Shown: piece after piece, positions 42,273 to 52,421 of the stretch
Position numbering within the stretch: position 1 is the stretch's first letter
Layout: every line of letters starts with the position of its first letter
From: Vibrio sp. RE86
GTDB taxonomy: Bacteria; Pseudomonadota; Gammaproteobacteria; Enterobacterales; Vibrionaceae
Direction: 5' to 3'
Assembly (NCBI RefSeq): GCF_013114545.1
Contig: NZ_VTXI01000001.1
Location: 62,001-126,000, forward strand
DNA: 64,000 nucleotides
The notes under the pieces: generated by a model
Database searches by the model: none
What the model was told of the DNA's origin: nothing
What the model saw: the letters and a program-made list of their open reading frames with translations, nothing else
Made by a program: the position numbers and the translations under genes

Positions 42273-43124
42273 ATGAGTGAGAAGATCTACTTTAACACCT
42301 CGCAAAAATTCAGCGTCAAAAAGAGCTTGGTGAATATCACGACTCGTTTGCATCACACGATTGCGCCAAAGCACGCTGAAAACACCGCGCGAAAGTTGCT
42401 GCTGACGCCAGCGAGAACGGCGCCTAAAAATGCTGAGCCAACAGGTTTAGTGAAGGGTGAAGTGATGTCCAAAGAGGGCATGCTGAAGACCTATCAATTG
42501 GGCAGCGGCCCAGTATGGGTATTGGCTCACGGCTGGTCTGGTAGCTCAAGCCAGTTCTACCCACTTATGGAGCATATCGCGAGCAAAGGTTACACGGCAC
42601 TCGCTTATGACCACCCTGCTCACGGCCAAAGTGAAGGCGTGTATGGGCATATTCCAGCGTTTGTTCAAGGCCTTGAAGCCATTTTGGATAGTGTTGATGA
42701 GGTTGCGGGCTTGGTCGCTCACAGCATGGGGACAGCATCGTCGATTGAGTGTCATCATCAAAAGCTGGTGGATAAACCGTTCCTGTTGATTGCACCAGTA
42801 TTGGATTACTTGGACAACCTATTTGGTAGTGTCGCGCGTTCTGGTTATTCAATGCGTCTTTTCAATGCGGTGGTTTCTGAGATCGAAGAGCAATATCGCT
42901 ACCCGATTCAGTCTGTTGACCCATACAACAAGCTGAAGAAACGTAATGCGCATACCATCATTGTCCATGATGAAGGCGACAAATTCACGAAGTTCTCAGT
43001 CTCGAAGCAAGCAGCTGAAGAGATGGAGAATGTCACTCTAGTGGCTACACAAGGTCAAGGGCATGGGCGAGTAATGAAGTGCGATGAGGTCTTCGCAAGC
43101 TTTGATGAGTTGACGACAAAGTAA
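42273..43124 (+). CDS. Alpha/beta hydrolase
   Basis: A 283-aa alpha/beta hydrolase. The oxyanion strand is VWVLAHGWSGSSSQFYPL (residues 81-98), the nucleophile Ser151 lies in LVAHSMGTASS, the acid is probably the Asp in IVHDEGDKF near 233, and the His is in TQGQGHGRVM near 267. The first 60 residues are basic and helical, an extension not needed for catalysis. The substrate is unknown; an ester or lipid is most likely. A TetR gene precedes it and a terminator follows. Confidence 0.84.
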   Translation: MSEKIYFNTSQKFSVKKSLVNITTRLHHTIAPKHAENTARKLLLTPARTAPKNAEPTGLVKGEVMSKEGMLKTYQLGSGPVWVLAHGWSGSSSQFYPLMEHIASKGYTALAYDHPAHGQSEGVYGHIPAFVQGLEAILDSVDEVAGLVAHSMGTASSIECHHQKLVDKPFLLIAPVLDYLDNLFGSVARSGYSMRLFNAVVSEIEEQYRYPIQSVDPYNKLKKRNAHTIIVHDEGDKFTKFSVSKQAAEEMENVTLVATQGQGHGRVMKCDEVFASFDELTTK

Positions 43125-43146
43125 CGTATTTTTCTCCTTTATTCTA

Positions 43147-43177
43147 AAGAGCGGCTTTCGTCGCTCTTATTTGTTTT
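43147..43177 (+). terminator. Terminator of the hydrolase gene
   Basis: Stem AAGAGCG / CGCTCTT with an 8-base loop and a T-rich tail. Confidence 0.8.
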
Positions 43178-43385
43178 TGTACAATTATTAAAGACCTAAC
43201 CCTTTCTGGCTACTATTGATATTGTTGATGTTAATATGGTGGCAATAAGATCTTTCCATTCATTAACTTAACATTTATAACCTTGTGTTTGATGTGGTTA
43301 ACAAATTCGCAAAGAAAAATATTTCAATATGAAGCAATGTGGGATTATTTGCTATGCCACAAGGCCCTCATAAGGAAATATAATA

Positions 43386-44774
43386 ATGAATAGAAATGAT
43401 AGTGTCCCTTTACCCAGTAACACCCGAGAATGGTTTTTTAACCGAAACAGTCTGATCATCCTTGCTGATATTGCTCTGTTTGCCACTCTTTACTTTACTC
43501 TGCCGTTCGATCCTCAAGTTGTCCTTGGCATTTGTATGCTGACCTTCGTTGCCATCTTATGGTTAACGGAAGCACTGCACGTCACTGTGACGGCGATACT
43601 CGTACCCATCATGGCGGTGCTTTTTGGTGTGTTCAATACTCAAACCGCGCTTAATAACTTTGCGAATTCGATCATCTTTCTGTTCCTTGGTGGCTTTGCA
43701 TTGGCCGCGGCTATGCACCGACAAGGGTTGGATAAAGTCATTGCTGACAAAGTGTTGATCGTCGCGAAAGGCAAAATGAGTGTAGCCGTCTTCATGTTGT
43801 TCGGTGTCACAGCGGCCTTGTCTATGTGGATCAGTAATACCGCGACGGCAGCCATGATGCTGCCTTTAGTGCTAGGTGTACTAAGCAAAGTGAACTCCGA
43901 AAGTGGGCATAAAACCTATGTATTCGTTCTATTGGGCATTGCGTACAGCGCAAGTATTGGTGGTATTGCTACGATTGTAGGTAGTCCGCCAAATGCCATT
44001 GCTGCCGCAGAAGTTGGGCTAACGTTTACTGAATGGATGAGTTTTGGTCTGCCAACGGCGTTAATTCTTCTACCTATTTCGATTGCGGTGCTTTTCGCTG
44101 TACTTAAACCAAACCTAAGTGGTGAGTTCGAGTTAAATCATACTCCAGTCGAGTGGGATAAAGGGAAAGTGGTCACCTTGGCAATATTCGGCGCGACCGT
44201 TTGTTTGTGGATTTTTAGTAAGCCGATTAATGCCATGCTGGGCGGGTATTCTAAATTCGATACCATCGTCGCTCTAGGGGCTATTGTGGCGGTTAACTTT
44301 GCTCGTGTGGTTCACTGGAAAGATATAGAGAAGACCGCTGACTGGGGCGTATTGCTACTGTTTGGTGGTGGTATCTGTTTGAGTAATGTACTTAAAGCAA
44401 CAGGTACCAGTGTCTTTCTGGCTAATGGACTGAGTGAGATGATTGCTCACTTAGGTATCTTCTTCATTATTGCTGTAGTGGCGATTTTCGTGGTGTTCTT
44501 AACGGAGTTCGCGAGTAATACGGCAAGTGCGGCGCTGCTTATCCCAGTATTTGCAACGGTTGCTGAGGCATTTGGCATGTCACCTGTCATTCTATCGGTA
44601 TTGATTGCTGTGGCGGCTTCTTGTGCCTTTATGTTACCCGTCGCGACGCCACCAAATGCCATCGTGTTTGGCTCAGGGCACATTAAACAGAGCGAAATGA
44701 TGCGAGTGGGTATCATCCTAAACGTTGCTTGTATCGGTGCATTGACCCTTATCGCGCTTACTTTCTGGGCGTAA
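43386..44774 (+). CDS. SLC13/DASS sodium:dicarboxylate symporter, VcINDY ortholog
   Basis: A 462-aa transporter with about eleven spans and two hairpins. Both SNT motifs are in place, Ser150-Asn151-Thr152 (ISNTATAAM) and the second near 377 ([19 protein letters not shown]), together with [13 protein letters not shown] and [12 protein letters not shown]. Length and sequence agree closely with the structurally known V. cholerae INDY protein, which imports succinate and other C4-dicarboxylates with sodium ions. A long AT-rich upstream region (43178-43385) holds its promoter. It is transcribed alone, with a terminator after it. Confidence 0.93.
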   Translation: MNRNDSVPLPSNTREWFFNRNSLIILADIALFATLYFTLPFDPQVVLGICMLTFVAILWLTEALHVTVTAILVPIMAVLFGVFNTQTALNNFANSIIFLFLGGFALAAAMHRQGLDKVIADKVLIVAKGKMSVAVFMLFGVTAALSMWISNTATAAMMLPLVLGVLSKVNSESGHKTYVFVLLGIAYSASIGGIATIVGSPPNAIAAAEVGLTFTEWMSFGLPTALILLPISIAVLFAVLKPNLSGEFELNHTPVEWDKGKVVTLAIFGATVCLWIFSKPINAMLGGYSKFDTIVALGAIVAVNFARVVHWKDIEKTADWGVLLLFGGGICLSNVLKATGTSVFLANGLSEMIAHLGIFFIIAVVAIFVVFLTEFASNTASAALLIPVFATVAEAFGMSPVILSVLIAVAASCAFMLPVATPPNAIVFGSGHIKQSEMMRVGIILNVACIGALTLIALTFWA

Positions 44775-44796
44775 ATAAACGTACTTTGGAAGTGCT

Positions 44797-44829
44797 AAAT
44801 AGCCTACCATTGCGGTAGGCTATTTTTTT
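44797..44829 (+). terminator. Terminator of the dicarboxylate transporter gene
   Basis: A 12-bp stem AAATAGCCTACC / GGTAGGCTATTT with T7. Confidence 0.9.
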
Positions 44830-44870
44830 ACCCATGGTCATATCACTGTTTCGGATCGTAAGGAATCACC

Positions 44871-46298
44871 ATGCAGGCAATCAATAACAAAACGCTACTC
44901 TCATTTATGGCTCCAAACAGAGAGCAAGGCATTGAGGTATTTAACCCTGCGACAGGAGAGTCTCTCGGGTATGCCCCTGTAATGTCTGAGCGAGAGATTC
45001 ATCAAGCCATTGAAGGTGCCCATAGTGCCCAAAAAGTGTGGGCAACGAAGACAGCAAAAGAGCGCGCCACATTACTACAGCGGTGGTATCAGTTGGTACT
45101 CGACAATCAGCCAGACTTAGCCACGCTGATGACTCTAGAGCAGGGTAAACCTTTAGCTGAAGCTCGCGGAGAAGTGATGTATGGGGCAAGCTTCATCGAG
45201 TGGTTCGCTGAAGAAGCCAAACGAACCTACGGTGAGACGATACCGTCACCTGGTGGTGATAAACGTATTATGACCATTAAGCAGCCAGTTGGCGTTGCTT
45301 GTGCGATTACGCCTTGGAATTTTCCTATTGCGATGATCACACGTAAGGCGGCGCCTGCTTTGGCGGCTGGGTGCAGCTTTGTTGTGAAACCTGCTGAGCT
45401 GACTCCCTTGTGTGCGTTTGCGTTAGCAGAATTAGCCTATCAAGCGGGCATCCCGAAACAGGTATTCAAGGTTGTACTCGGAGAACAAGCTCCGAATGTT
45501 GGAGCTATCTTTACGTCGCATCCGTTGGTTCGAAAGCTCTCATTTACGGGGTCGACTCAAGTGGGACGCTTATTGATGGAACAAAGCGCACACGACGTAA
45601 AGAGAACCTCAATGGAGCTGGGCGGTAATGCCCCGTTTATTGTGTTTGATGATGCAGATATCGATTCTGCTGTTGAAGGGGCGATGGCCTCAAAGTTTCG
45701 AAATGCGGGACAAACTTGTGTGTGTGCCAACCGATTCTATGTCCATCGTGATGTGTATGAAGAGTTTGTCACCAAGTTTGATACGGCTGTCCAACAGCTT
45801 AAGGTTGGAAATGGTCTCGAAGATGGGGTGAATATCGGTCCTGTCATTAGTCAGGCTGCGAAACAGAATATTCAAGCCTTGATCGAGCGAGCGATAGAGC
45901 AGGGCGCTGAACCAGTATCTGAGCTGGAATCACTAGACGGACTCTTTATGCAGCCAGTCGTGCTCAAGAATGTGCGTCACGAGATGGATATTGTGTCACA
46001 AGAAATCTTTGGCCCTGTTGCTCCTGTGATTGAGTTTGAGAGTGATGAACAACTCATTGAAATGGCCAATGACACTATCTATGGCTTAGCTGCGTATTTT
46101 TACAGCCAAAACATCCATCGTGTTTGGAATATTGCTGAAGCATTGGAGTACGGTATGGTCGGGGTTAATGAAGGGATTATCTCGACTGAGATGGCTCCGT
46201 TTGGCGGAATCAAGCAGTCAGGTATTGGTCGAGAAGGCGGCAAGCAAGGGATCGATGAGTATCTCAACACCAAATACCTTTGCTTTGGCAAGGGCTAA
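44871..46298 (+). CDS. NAD(P)-dependent aldehyde dehydrogenase, succinate-semialdehyde type
   Basis: A 475-aa aldehyde dehydrogenase. Catalytic residues are Glu249 (SMELGGNAP) and Cys283 (GQTCVCANR); NAD(P) binding uses TPWNFPIAMITRKAAPALAA and FTGSTQVGRLL. The length and the GQTCVCANRFYVH segment are those of the GabD/succinate-semialdehyde group, so oxidation of succinate semialdehyde or glutarate semialdehyde is likely. No gabT is present, so the source of the aldehyde is unknown. It follows the dicarboxylate transporter but a terminator separates them. Confidence 0.9.
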   Translation: MQAINNKTLLSFMAPNREQGIEVFNPATGESLGYAPVMSEREIHQAIEGAHSAQKVWATKTAKERATLLQRWYQLVLDNQPDLATLMTLEQGKPLAEARGEVMYGASFIEWFAEEAKRTYGETIPSPGGDKRIMTIKQPVGVACAITPWNFPIAMITRKAAPALAAGCSFVVKPAELTPLCAFALAELAYQAGIPKQVFKVVLGEQAPNVGAIFTSHPLVRKLSFTGSTQVGRLLMEQSAHDVKRTSMELGGNAPFIVFDDADIDSAVEGAMASKFRNAGQTCVCANRFYVHRDVYEEFVTKFDTAVQQLKVGNGLEDGVNIGPVISQAAKQNIQALIERAIEQGAEPVSELESLDGLFMQPVVLKNVRHEMDIVSQEIFGPVAPVIEFESDEQLIEMANDTIYGLAAYFYSQNIHRVWNIAEALEYGMVGVNEGIISTEMAPFGGIKQSGIGREGGKQGIDEYLNTKYLCFGKG

Positions 46299-46300
46299 GA

Positions 46301-46332
46301 GAAAAAAGAGAGCACCCTATGCGAGTGCTCTC
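46301..46332 (-). terminator. Terminator of the hydantoinase operon
   Basis: Stem GAGAGCAC / GTGCTCTC, 9-base loop; on the minus strand it is followed by T6. It ends the leftward operon 46 bases past the hydantoinase stop and faces the aldehyde dehydrogenase stop. Confidence 0.75.
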
Positions 46333-46377
46333 TACCTAGAAAAATATAGGATTTACAGGACAAGAAAAGGAAATGGC

Positions 46378-47955
46378 TTACATCTGAATATGGCCAGCGG
46401 CTTTGATTTTTACATGGACCATATTGCCTTGTAGGTAGCTAAGCGGGATCTCACTGCGTTCAATTACTGATACATTCTCTGGGCATGCGCCCGCTTCAAT
46501 CGCTAACTCAATGGATGCTTGCTCAAGTTGTTTTAAGATGGCCTCACGGCGGCTTGGTTCAATAGGAACAATCTTGTCGAATTGCCCTGAGATTTCACCA
46601 AGTGCCACACCTATCGCATTGGCAACTTCGAAATGCTGAGGGCGAATGACGTCACTGACACCCTCAAATGAATCTGGGAACAAGGCACTGCCGCCGCCAA
46701 CCATGATCACCGGTACACTGGCCGCTGAAGTTTTCATTTTATCGATGCCTTCTTCAACATCACTCACCATTTTTTGATAAACCACGGCGGCTTGCTCTTC
46801 GTTAACCCCTATTTCTGGTTGAACTGCGTGATCAGCCTGCCACTGCATTTGACCTGTTTTAAGCGCGATGTCCGTCAGAGTGAGCTCATCACCACCAAAG
46901 CTGCGAGCCGTTTGAGTCAATGTATGACCAACGCTTTCTGGCCCGAGCTTAATTTGTGAGTCTTCAAAACGTACCTTTGTTCCGCCGCCAATCGCAAGAG
47001 CAAGAATATCCGGCATGCGAAAGTTAGTGCGTACTTCACCGATTTCCACGGCCAGACTCGATTCTCGTGGGTAACCATGTGTGAGCACACCAATGTCAGA
47101 AGTGGTGCCACCAACATCGACCACGATGGCATCTTTCAACTGGGTGAGATGACTAGCGCCACGTATTGAGTTGGTAGGGCCACAAGCGACGGTCAAAATT
47201 GGGTACATGAGCGCAAACTCTTGCGACATTAATGTGCCATCGTTCTGACCGAAATAAGGCGTGGTGTGGATATCGTGATTGAGCAGTGCTTGGCAAAACC
47301 CATCGACGAATCGTTTTGCCGTTCCTTGGAGTGCGGCATTTAGAATGGTCGCGTTCTCGCGCTCTAATAGTCCTAAGCTGCCAACCTTGTGTGATAGAGA
47401 GATATTCACTTCTGGCAGCTCTTGCTGAACCCACTCGGCGGCTTTGAGTTCCTGCTCACCATTGACAGGAGAAAACACGCCACAAAGGGCAATTGAATCG
47501 ACTTTTCCCTTCATTTTCTGACAGATTTGACGAATTTCCGCTTCTTGAATGTCGGCAATCAATTGACCGTCATATTCGTAGCCGCCGTGCGCTTGGTAGA
47601 AATGCTCACCAAGCAATGATTGCCATGCCTGACTCCAGCCACATAAAGGGGGAACGCTATCGCCGCTTGGCAATGACAGTCGAATCATACCAACGCGATC
47701 TAAGCCTTTTCGCTCTACAATGGCATTAGTACATTGCGTTGTTCCCAACATCGCGTGCTTAACTTGCTCGCCTGAAATATTGGCTTGAGAGAGTAAGCTA
47801 GTAATCGCATTGTTGATGCCGGTTGAAATATCGTGTGTCGTGGCCGTTTTGATCTTTGCAATCACATTGAGCTGTTTATCGAGCAATACTCCGTCTGTAT
47901 TGGTCCCACCCACGTCGATACCTAAGCGGCAGTAATCCAGCGTTTTATCCGTCAT
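46378..47955 (-). CDS. Hydantoinase/oxoprolinase A-family protein
   Basis: A 525-aa ATP-dependent hydantoinase A subunit-like protein. The actin-fold nucleotide motif GIDVGGTNTDGVLLD (residues 13-27) opens it, and VDVGGTTSDIGVL with GGGSALFPDS are the second and third phosphate-binding segments. HyuA with HyuB opens hydantoins or 5-oxoproline at the cost of ATP, but no hyuB is here; instead DUF917 follows the pattern of HyuA-DUF917 pairs. It overlaps the DUF917 gene by 11 bases and is last in the operon. Confidence 0.85.
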   Translation of the reverse strand: MTDKTLDYCRLGIDVGGTNTDGVLLDKQLNVIAKIKTATTHDISTGINNAITSLLSQANISGEQVKHAMLGTTQCTNAIVERKGLDRVGMIRLSLPSGDSVPPLCGWSQAWQSLLGEHFYQAHGGYEYDGQLIADIQEAEIRQICQKMKGKVDSIALCGVFSPVNGEQELKAAEWVQQELPEVNISLSHKVGSLGLLERENATILNAALQGTAKRFVDGFCQALLNHDIHTTPYFGQNDGTLMSQEFALMYPILTVACGPTNSIRGASHLTQLKDAIVVDVGGTTSDIGVLTHGYPRESSLAVEIGEVRTNFRMPDILALAIGGGTKVRFEDSQIKLGPESVGHTLTQTARSFGGDELTLTDIALKTGQMQWQADHAVQPEIGVNEEQAAVVYQKMVSDVEEGIDKMKTSAASVPVIMVGGGSALFPDSFEGVSDVIRPQHFEVANAIGVALGEISGQFDKIVPIEPSRREAILKQLEQASIELAIEAGACPENVSVIERSEIPLSYLQGNMVHVKIKAAGHIQM

Positions 47956-49084
47956 GCTTACTTCCTTTCAATGCAGATTTAAGTTGCTCAATCGGTTGGT
48001 AATCGACCGAATAGCCAAAGTAGCGCGGGCCTGCGACTTCGATACCCTTTTGGCTGCGCCACTTAGGGTCACAAGGGTAGGCGATGAGATCGATGCGTTG
48101 ACCGTATCTAAGCTGTTCTGTCGTAATAGGTTTACCTGTTTCGTGATCAAGAATAGAGATCAGATCGGGTGTAGAGGCCAGCAAGTTTTCTTGGCTCATG
48201 TCGTCAAGACTGCGCCCTTTGTGGGCTAACAAAAGCTCGTTTTGAAATTGGACAAATACGCTATCGACGCCTGTGTCTTCAAACTGAGCCAGTTTTTCGA
48301 TGACGACACCGCCAGTTGCAAAACCACCGTCGGTTTCGCGTTGGATATCGACAATTTTGCCACTGATGATCGTATGTCCACCGACAATATCGAGAACGGC
48401 TTGCGTCCCGCTTTGATTACGCTCGTTAGCATTGCGAATCGCTGCGCCGATTTTCATTGCTTGAGTAAGCGTGGCTGGAAGGGCACTACGTTTGAGGCTC
48501 TTACCGTTCATCGGGTAGTCACACATCGCCGCAGAACCGCCCATTTGTTCTGTGATTGGGCGAGCAAATTTCTCAGACCAAATGCCATCGATAGGATACA
48601 GCGTGACTACATTGCCGCGCTCATCGGCTAGGGTATTGGGCGCGGAAGGCAGATCATCTAAGAAAAAGGTCACCATCTGTGCCTCAGGAAAGGCACGTCC
48701 CATTGCATCACAGTCGACAATGGGGATGTTTTTCTGTGCGGCCACCAAAATAGGGATCAATGAGTTAAATCCGCCAACCTCAATAGGAAACGTTGCTTGT
48801 ATGTCGGTCTCTAACGCTTTTTCCATCGCTTCAAAGGCAACCAGCATCTGGTCTTTCGAATTGAGTTTTTCGACCGCAACGGTGGGCGCTCCAATCATTG
48901 AAGACGGCACCGTCATCCACTCATCCTGAACATCCTCTAACGGGATGATACGTACCGGCTGCTTTGCTTGAGCGATAGCTACTTTAGCCATCAAAGCGCC
49001 ACTGTAAGGGTCACCCCCACCCCCGGTACCAAGTACCGTTGCACCAAGGGCAATATCATCAATCATTTGTTCAGTAATAATCAC
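47945..49084 (-). CDS. DUF917 family protein
   Basis: A 379-aa soluble protein of the DUF917 family. The opening LGATVLGTGGGGDPYSGALMAK and the later MPSSMIGAPTV-like and GHTIISGKIVDIQRETDGGF segments are typical. Its activity is not established, though it is regularly encoded beside hydantoinase A proteins and NCS1 permeases and is thought to take part in a ring-opening or amidase-type step. It lies five bases after the permease gene and overlaps the hydantoinase gene. Confidence 0.83.
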   Translation of the reverse strand: MIITEQMIDDIALGATVLGTGGGGDPYSGALMAKVAIAQAKQPVRIIPLEDVQDEWMTVPSSMIGAPTVAVEKLNSKDQMLVAFEAMEKALETDIQATFPIEVGGFNSLIPILVAAQKNIPIVDCDAMGRAFPEAQMVTFFLDDLPSAPNTLADERGNVVTLYPIDGIWSEKFARPITEQMGGSAAMCDYPMNGKSLKRSALPATLTQAMKIGAAIRNANERNQSGTQAVLDIVGGHTIISGKIVDIQRETDGGFATGGVVIEKLAQFEDTGVDSVFVQFQNELLLAHKGRSLDDMSQENLLASTPDLISILDHETGKPITTEQLRYGQRIDLIAYPCDPKWRSQKGIEVAGPRYFGYSVDYQPIEQLKSALKGSKHDG

Positions 49085-49089
49085 AACGG

Positions 49090-50415
49090 TTATTCCTTGT
49101 CACGTGAAGCGGTGAGTTTGACCAACGCCAAGTAGAAAAGACCAGCGGCGAGTATGCCATCAAGGGCTGAAATGCTGGTTAGCGAGAATAATTCAAAGAA
49201 TTCAGGGGCTGTGCAGGCGCTAAACAGAGTGCCGAATGCCCAAGATGCCAGACCTTTAATCATCCAAGCGGGTACTTGTTGGATGTTGGCAAAGCTCATT
49301 TTGCTTGCGTCAATAATGTAGTACTGAACAATGTACACGCCAGCAGCTGGTGCAATGGTGACACTGAGTAGCATCAGAAAATCGGTAAATCGGTTGACCA
49401 TGCCAAGTTGTGCGATCCCGATTCCGACAAGAGTCATCAGTATCACTAAGATTGGGCGAGGAATGTTAGGTAGTACCATCGACATGCATAAGCCGCCAGA
49501 GGTTAAGTTGCTACTGTTGGTTGTCCACTGCGCGAAGACAAGAACGATGATGGCGGCCATGCCTAAGCCCAATGAGAAGAAGACTTCTACCAGATCATCG
49601 GTGCCCGTCATCTTGGTTAGGATAAGAGCGATAAGGATGATGGCGCTGTTGCCCACTAGGAAGCCAATCCCAGCTCCTAAGATGGCGTCTTTTCGACTCT
49701 TTGCGTAACGCGCAATATCGGGTGCGGCGACCGCTGCGAGAATCCAAATGGACATCACGAATGAGATCGCTTGGCCAAGGGTCAGAGGATCTTCAATACC
49801 CGGGGCAGCACCACCTTGGTAATCGGCAGCCATGAAGAGGCCAATGGTTATTAAGGTGACCATCAATGGCACTGAATAAGAGCTCAATTTACCTAGGGCG
49901 CGAACACCGTAAATAGCGGTCATCATCATCAAGAGACTGCCACCGACAAGTGCAGTGAGATGAGAAATCTCAATATCGTATTTTGCTAGTGCATCGACCA
50001 TGATGTAGGCGAAAAAGTCGGCTTGAAAAGCAAACCAACCCACAAGAGAGACACCGTTGATCAAGCCCAATATCTTACCGCCATTACGGCCAAATACTGC
50101 GCTGCTGACAAGAGGGGTTGATACTCCAGCTTGAAAGCCAATATTGGCGCAAAGCATGGCGATGATGGCGAGTAGAGCTGAACCGATGAAGGTGGCGAGA
50201 AGTGCATCTTCAAAGCCAATACCGCTACTTAAAATGGAGCCGAGGAACAGCCCTGAAATGTCGATACCGATCGCAAGCCATATAAGACTGATGACCCACC
50301 AAGAGCGCTTAGCTTTTTCTGGTACGGGTTCAAGTTCAAAGTCGTCGATCTTCTTATGACGCTCCGCTTGGTCGGTTTTGTTGATGTAAGTGTCTGTCGC
50401 CATTGTGTCATCCAT
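49090..50415 (-). CDS. NCS1-family permease (cytosine/allantoin/hydantoin type)
   Basis: A 441-aa membrane protein with about twelve spans, of the nucleobase-cation-symport-1 family (GFQAGVSTPLVSSAVFGRNGG, and ISFVMSIWILAAVAAPDIARY). NCS1 permeases import cytosine, allantoin, uracil, hydantoins and related rings. The cytoplasmic N-terminus is long and charged (about 35 residues). GAGGAA lies before the ATG. It is first of a three-gene operon with DUF917 and hydantoinase A, so it presumably imports the ring compound they break down. Confidence 0.87.
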   Translation of the reverse strand: MDDTMATDTYINKTDQAERHKKIDDFELEPVPEKAKRSWWVISLIWLAIGIDISGLFLGSILSSGIGFEDALLATFIGSALLAIIAMLCANIGFQAGVSTPLVSSAVFGRNGGKILGLINGVSLVGWFAFQADFFAYIMVDALAKYDIEISHLTALVGGSLLMMMTAIYGVRALGKLSSYSVPLMVTLITIGLFMAADYQGGAAPGIEDPLTLGQAISFVMSIWILAAVAAPDIARYAKSRKDAILGAGIGFLVGNSAIILIALILTKMTGTDDLVEVFFSLGLGMAAIIVLVFAQWTTNSSNLTSGGLCMSMVLPNIPRPILVILMTLVGIGIAQLGMVNRFTDFLMLLSVTIAPAAGVYIVQYYIIDASKMSFANIQQVPAWMIKGLASWAFGTLFSACTAPEFFELFSLTSISALDGILAAGLFYLALVKLTASRDKE

Positions 50416-50508
50416 GCATTGTTATTCCTCAATGATGAATAAAGCATACTGGTGTATTTAATTTTGTTAAATGAATATAATTAAATGCAAACATAGTAAA
50501 AAACAAAT

Positions 50509-51435
50509 GTGAATCAGAAGATGAACCCAAACAACAAGTTAGATAAGCGTGATATCCGAAGATTGGAATTATTTTGTGAGATCGTAGAGCAGGGCGGGAT
50601 CAACCAAGCTGTCGCAAGCACAGGTCTTAGCCAGCCTGTCATCAGTAATCAGCTTATCGCATTGGAAAAAAGCTTAGATTTAACATTATGCCAACGTGGA
50701 AGAAAAGGCTTTAAGCTGACTCATGAAGGCGAGCAAGTATATAAATATGCAAACCAACTGAAATCAACACTCACTGACTTTGCTTATAAATTACGTGGAG
50801 TTCAGAGTGAACTGTCAGGGCACGTTCGAGTGGGCTGTTTAGACAACACGGTCACATTAGCTAACAACCCGTTACCAAGCGCGATCGAAGCTTTCTACCA
50901 ACTAAGTAACAGCGTCGAAGTGAGTGTCGATGTTGGAGATTTTTCACAGCTGAATGAGAAGCTAGGGAAAAACCAAATCGATATGATGATTGCCGTACTG
51001 GGTGAACATCAAAAACCAGCCTTTCCACATAAATACCCACTCTTTAGTGAAGACAGTTACTTGTACGCGCGAAAGGATCTAGCGGACAAAATTATGGATA
51101 ACGACTTTTCGCTGGATGGCTGTCGAATCAATATGGGGGGCTATGCGAAAGATGAAATGTTCAAGCTATTAAATCTAGAACAGTACGACTCGGTAAAGCC
51201 TTTCGATGGTTGGCATGTTGAATCTGGGGTGCTTTTAACAATGGCGGGGACTCACCTTAGTTTTCTTCCCTCTCATTTGATTGATAGAGCCTCTTACAGT
51301 CAGTCTCTTATCGCCCTTCAACCCGATAAATGGCATCTGAAGAGCCAGTTCTATTTAATTACCAAGCAACCGTTGGAGTCTTTGTCGTCGGCCGCGCAGG
51401 CTTTTGCCGAGCAACTAACAGCAAGCTTGTCATAA
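50509..51435 (+). CDS. LysR-family transcriptional regulator
   Basis: A LysR protein of 308 aa from a GTG at 50509, or 304 from the ATG at 50521. The helix-turn-helix is near residues 32-54 (GGINQAVASTGLSQPVISNQL), the ligand domain from about 100. It is divergent from the permease-DUF917-hydantoinase operon with about 93 bases between, so it is the likely regulator, responding to the imported ring compound. Confidence 0.87.
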   Translation: MNQKMNPNNKLDKRDIRRLELFCEIVEQGGINQAVASTGLSQPVISNQLIALEKSLDLTLCQRGRKGFKLTHEGEQVYKYANQLKSTLTDFAYKLRGVQSELSGHVRVGCLDNTVTLANNPLPSAIEAFYQLSNSVEVSVDVGDFSQLNEKLGKNQIDMMIAVLGEHQKPAFPHKYPLFSEDSYLYARKDLADKIMDNDFSLDGCRINMGGYAKDEMFKLLNLEQYDSVKPFDGWHVESGVLLTMAGTHLSFLPSHLIDRASYSQSLIALQPDKWHLKSQFYLITKQPLESLSSAAQAFAEQLTASLS

Positions 51436-51440
51436 GATAA

Positions 51441-51475
51441 AAAAAGCTGATGAACGTAATCATCAGCTTTCGTTT
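51441..51475. terminator. Bidirectional terminator between LysR and speB
   Basis: An 11-bp stem AAAGCTGATGA / TCATCAGCTTT with a 6-base loop, A run before and T-rich run after. Confidence 0.88.
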
Positions 51476-51494
51476 AGATAAGCAAGTCGAGCGA

Positions 51495-52421
51495 TTAAAT
51501 TGCGTCTCGGTTTGATGCCCAAGCGTACATCAGTTCAAGTGCAACCGTTGCTCCTGCTAATGCGGTAAGGTCGCTGTGGTCGTACGGGGGTGACACTTCC
51601 ACAACGTCCATACCAACAATGTTTACGCCTGCTAGTCCACGCAGAATCTTCAGTACTTTATCTGAATTCAAACCACCACATACAGGCGTACCTGTACCAG
51701 GTGCAAACGCTGGATCTAAGCAGTCGATATCGAAAGTGACATACACTGGTTTGTCACCGATGATGTCTCGAATACGGATCACAATGTCGTCAGCACTTAG
51801 GTCATTGGCTTCCATCGCGTTGATGACATTAAAGCCATGACCCTGCTGTTCATACTCAGTACGAATCCCGATTTGCACAGAGTGCTTCGGCGAAATTAGC
51901 CCTTCATTCGGCGCATGATAGAACATGGTGCCATGGTCGTAGCTGCTGCCGTTGTCATAGGTGTCAGTATGAGCATCGAAATGAATCAATGCCATCTCAC
52001 CATGGTGTTTTGCATACGCACGCAGAATTGGCAGAGTGATGAAGTGGTCACCACCCAAAGCCAGCATGGTTTTACCGCTTTTAAGGATCTCGCTGGTGGC
52101 GGCTTCTAGGCGGTATGTGAAATCTTCAGCATCGCCACAGTCAAACACCAAGTCACCCGCATCAATCACTCTTGCGCGGTCAAATACATTGAAGTCCCAT
52201 GGGAACTTGTTTCCTTCCCACGCTAAGTTCACGGATGCACGGCGGATTGCGTCAGGCCCCATACGAGCCCCTGGTCTACCTGATGTCGCCATGTCTAGTG
52301 GTACACCCAGTACCACTAGGTCAGCATCGGCTGAGACAGGGTTGCGTAGGTAAGGTCTGCGCATAAAACTCATTGAGTTTGAGTAAAGCGAATAATCAGT
52401 CTTAGTAAACAAATCATTCAT
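51495..52421 (-). CDS. speB: Agmatinase (agmatine ureohydrolase)
   Basis: A 308-aa ureohydrolase. The manganese ligands lie in GGDHF (His), [10 protein letters not shown] (Asp, His, Asp) and TFDIDCLDP (Asp, Asp); [15 protein letters not shown] near residues 50-64 is also conserved. It splits agmatine to putrescine and urea. It follows speA with no gap between the speA stop and its start codon, so the two form an operon for putrescine from arginine. Confidence 0.94.
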   Translation of the reverse strand: MNDLFTKTDYSLYSNSMSFMRRPYLRNPVSADADLVVLGVPLDMATSGRPGARMGPDAIRRASVNLAWEGNKFPWDFNVFDRARVIDAGDLVFDCGDAEDFTYRLEAATSEILKSGKTMLALGGDHFITLPILRAYAKHHGEMALIHFDAHTDTYDNGSSYDHGTMFYHAPNEGLISPKHSVQIGIRTEYEQQGHGFNVINAMEANDLSADDIVIRIRDIIGDKPVYVTFDIDCLDPAFAPGTGTPVCGGLNSDKVLKILRGLAGVNIVGMDVVEVSPPYDHSDLTALAGATVALELMYAWASNRDAI

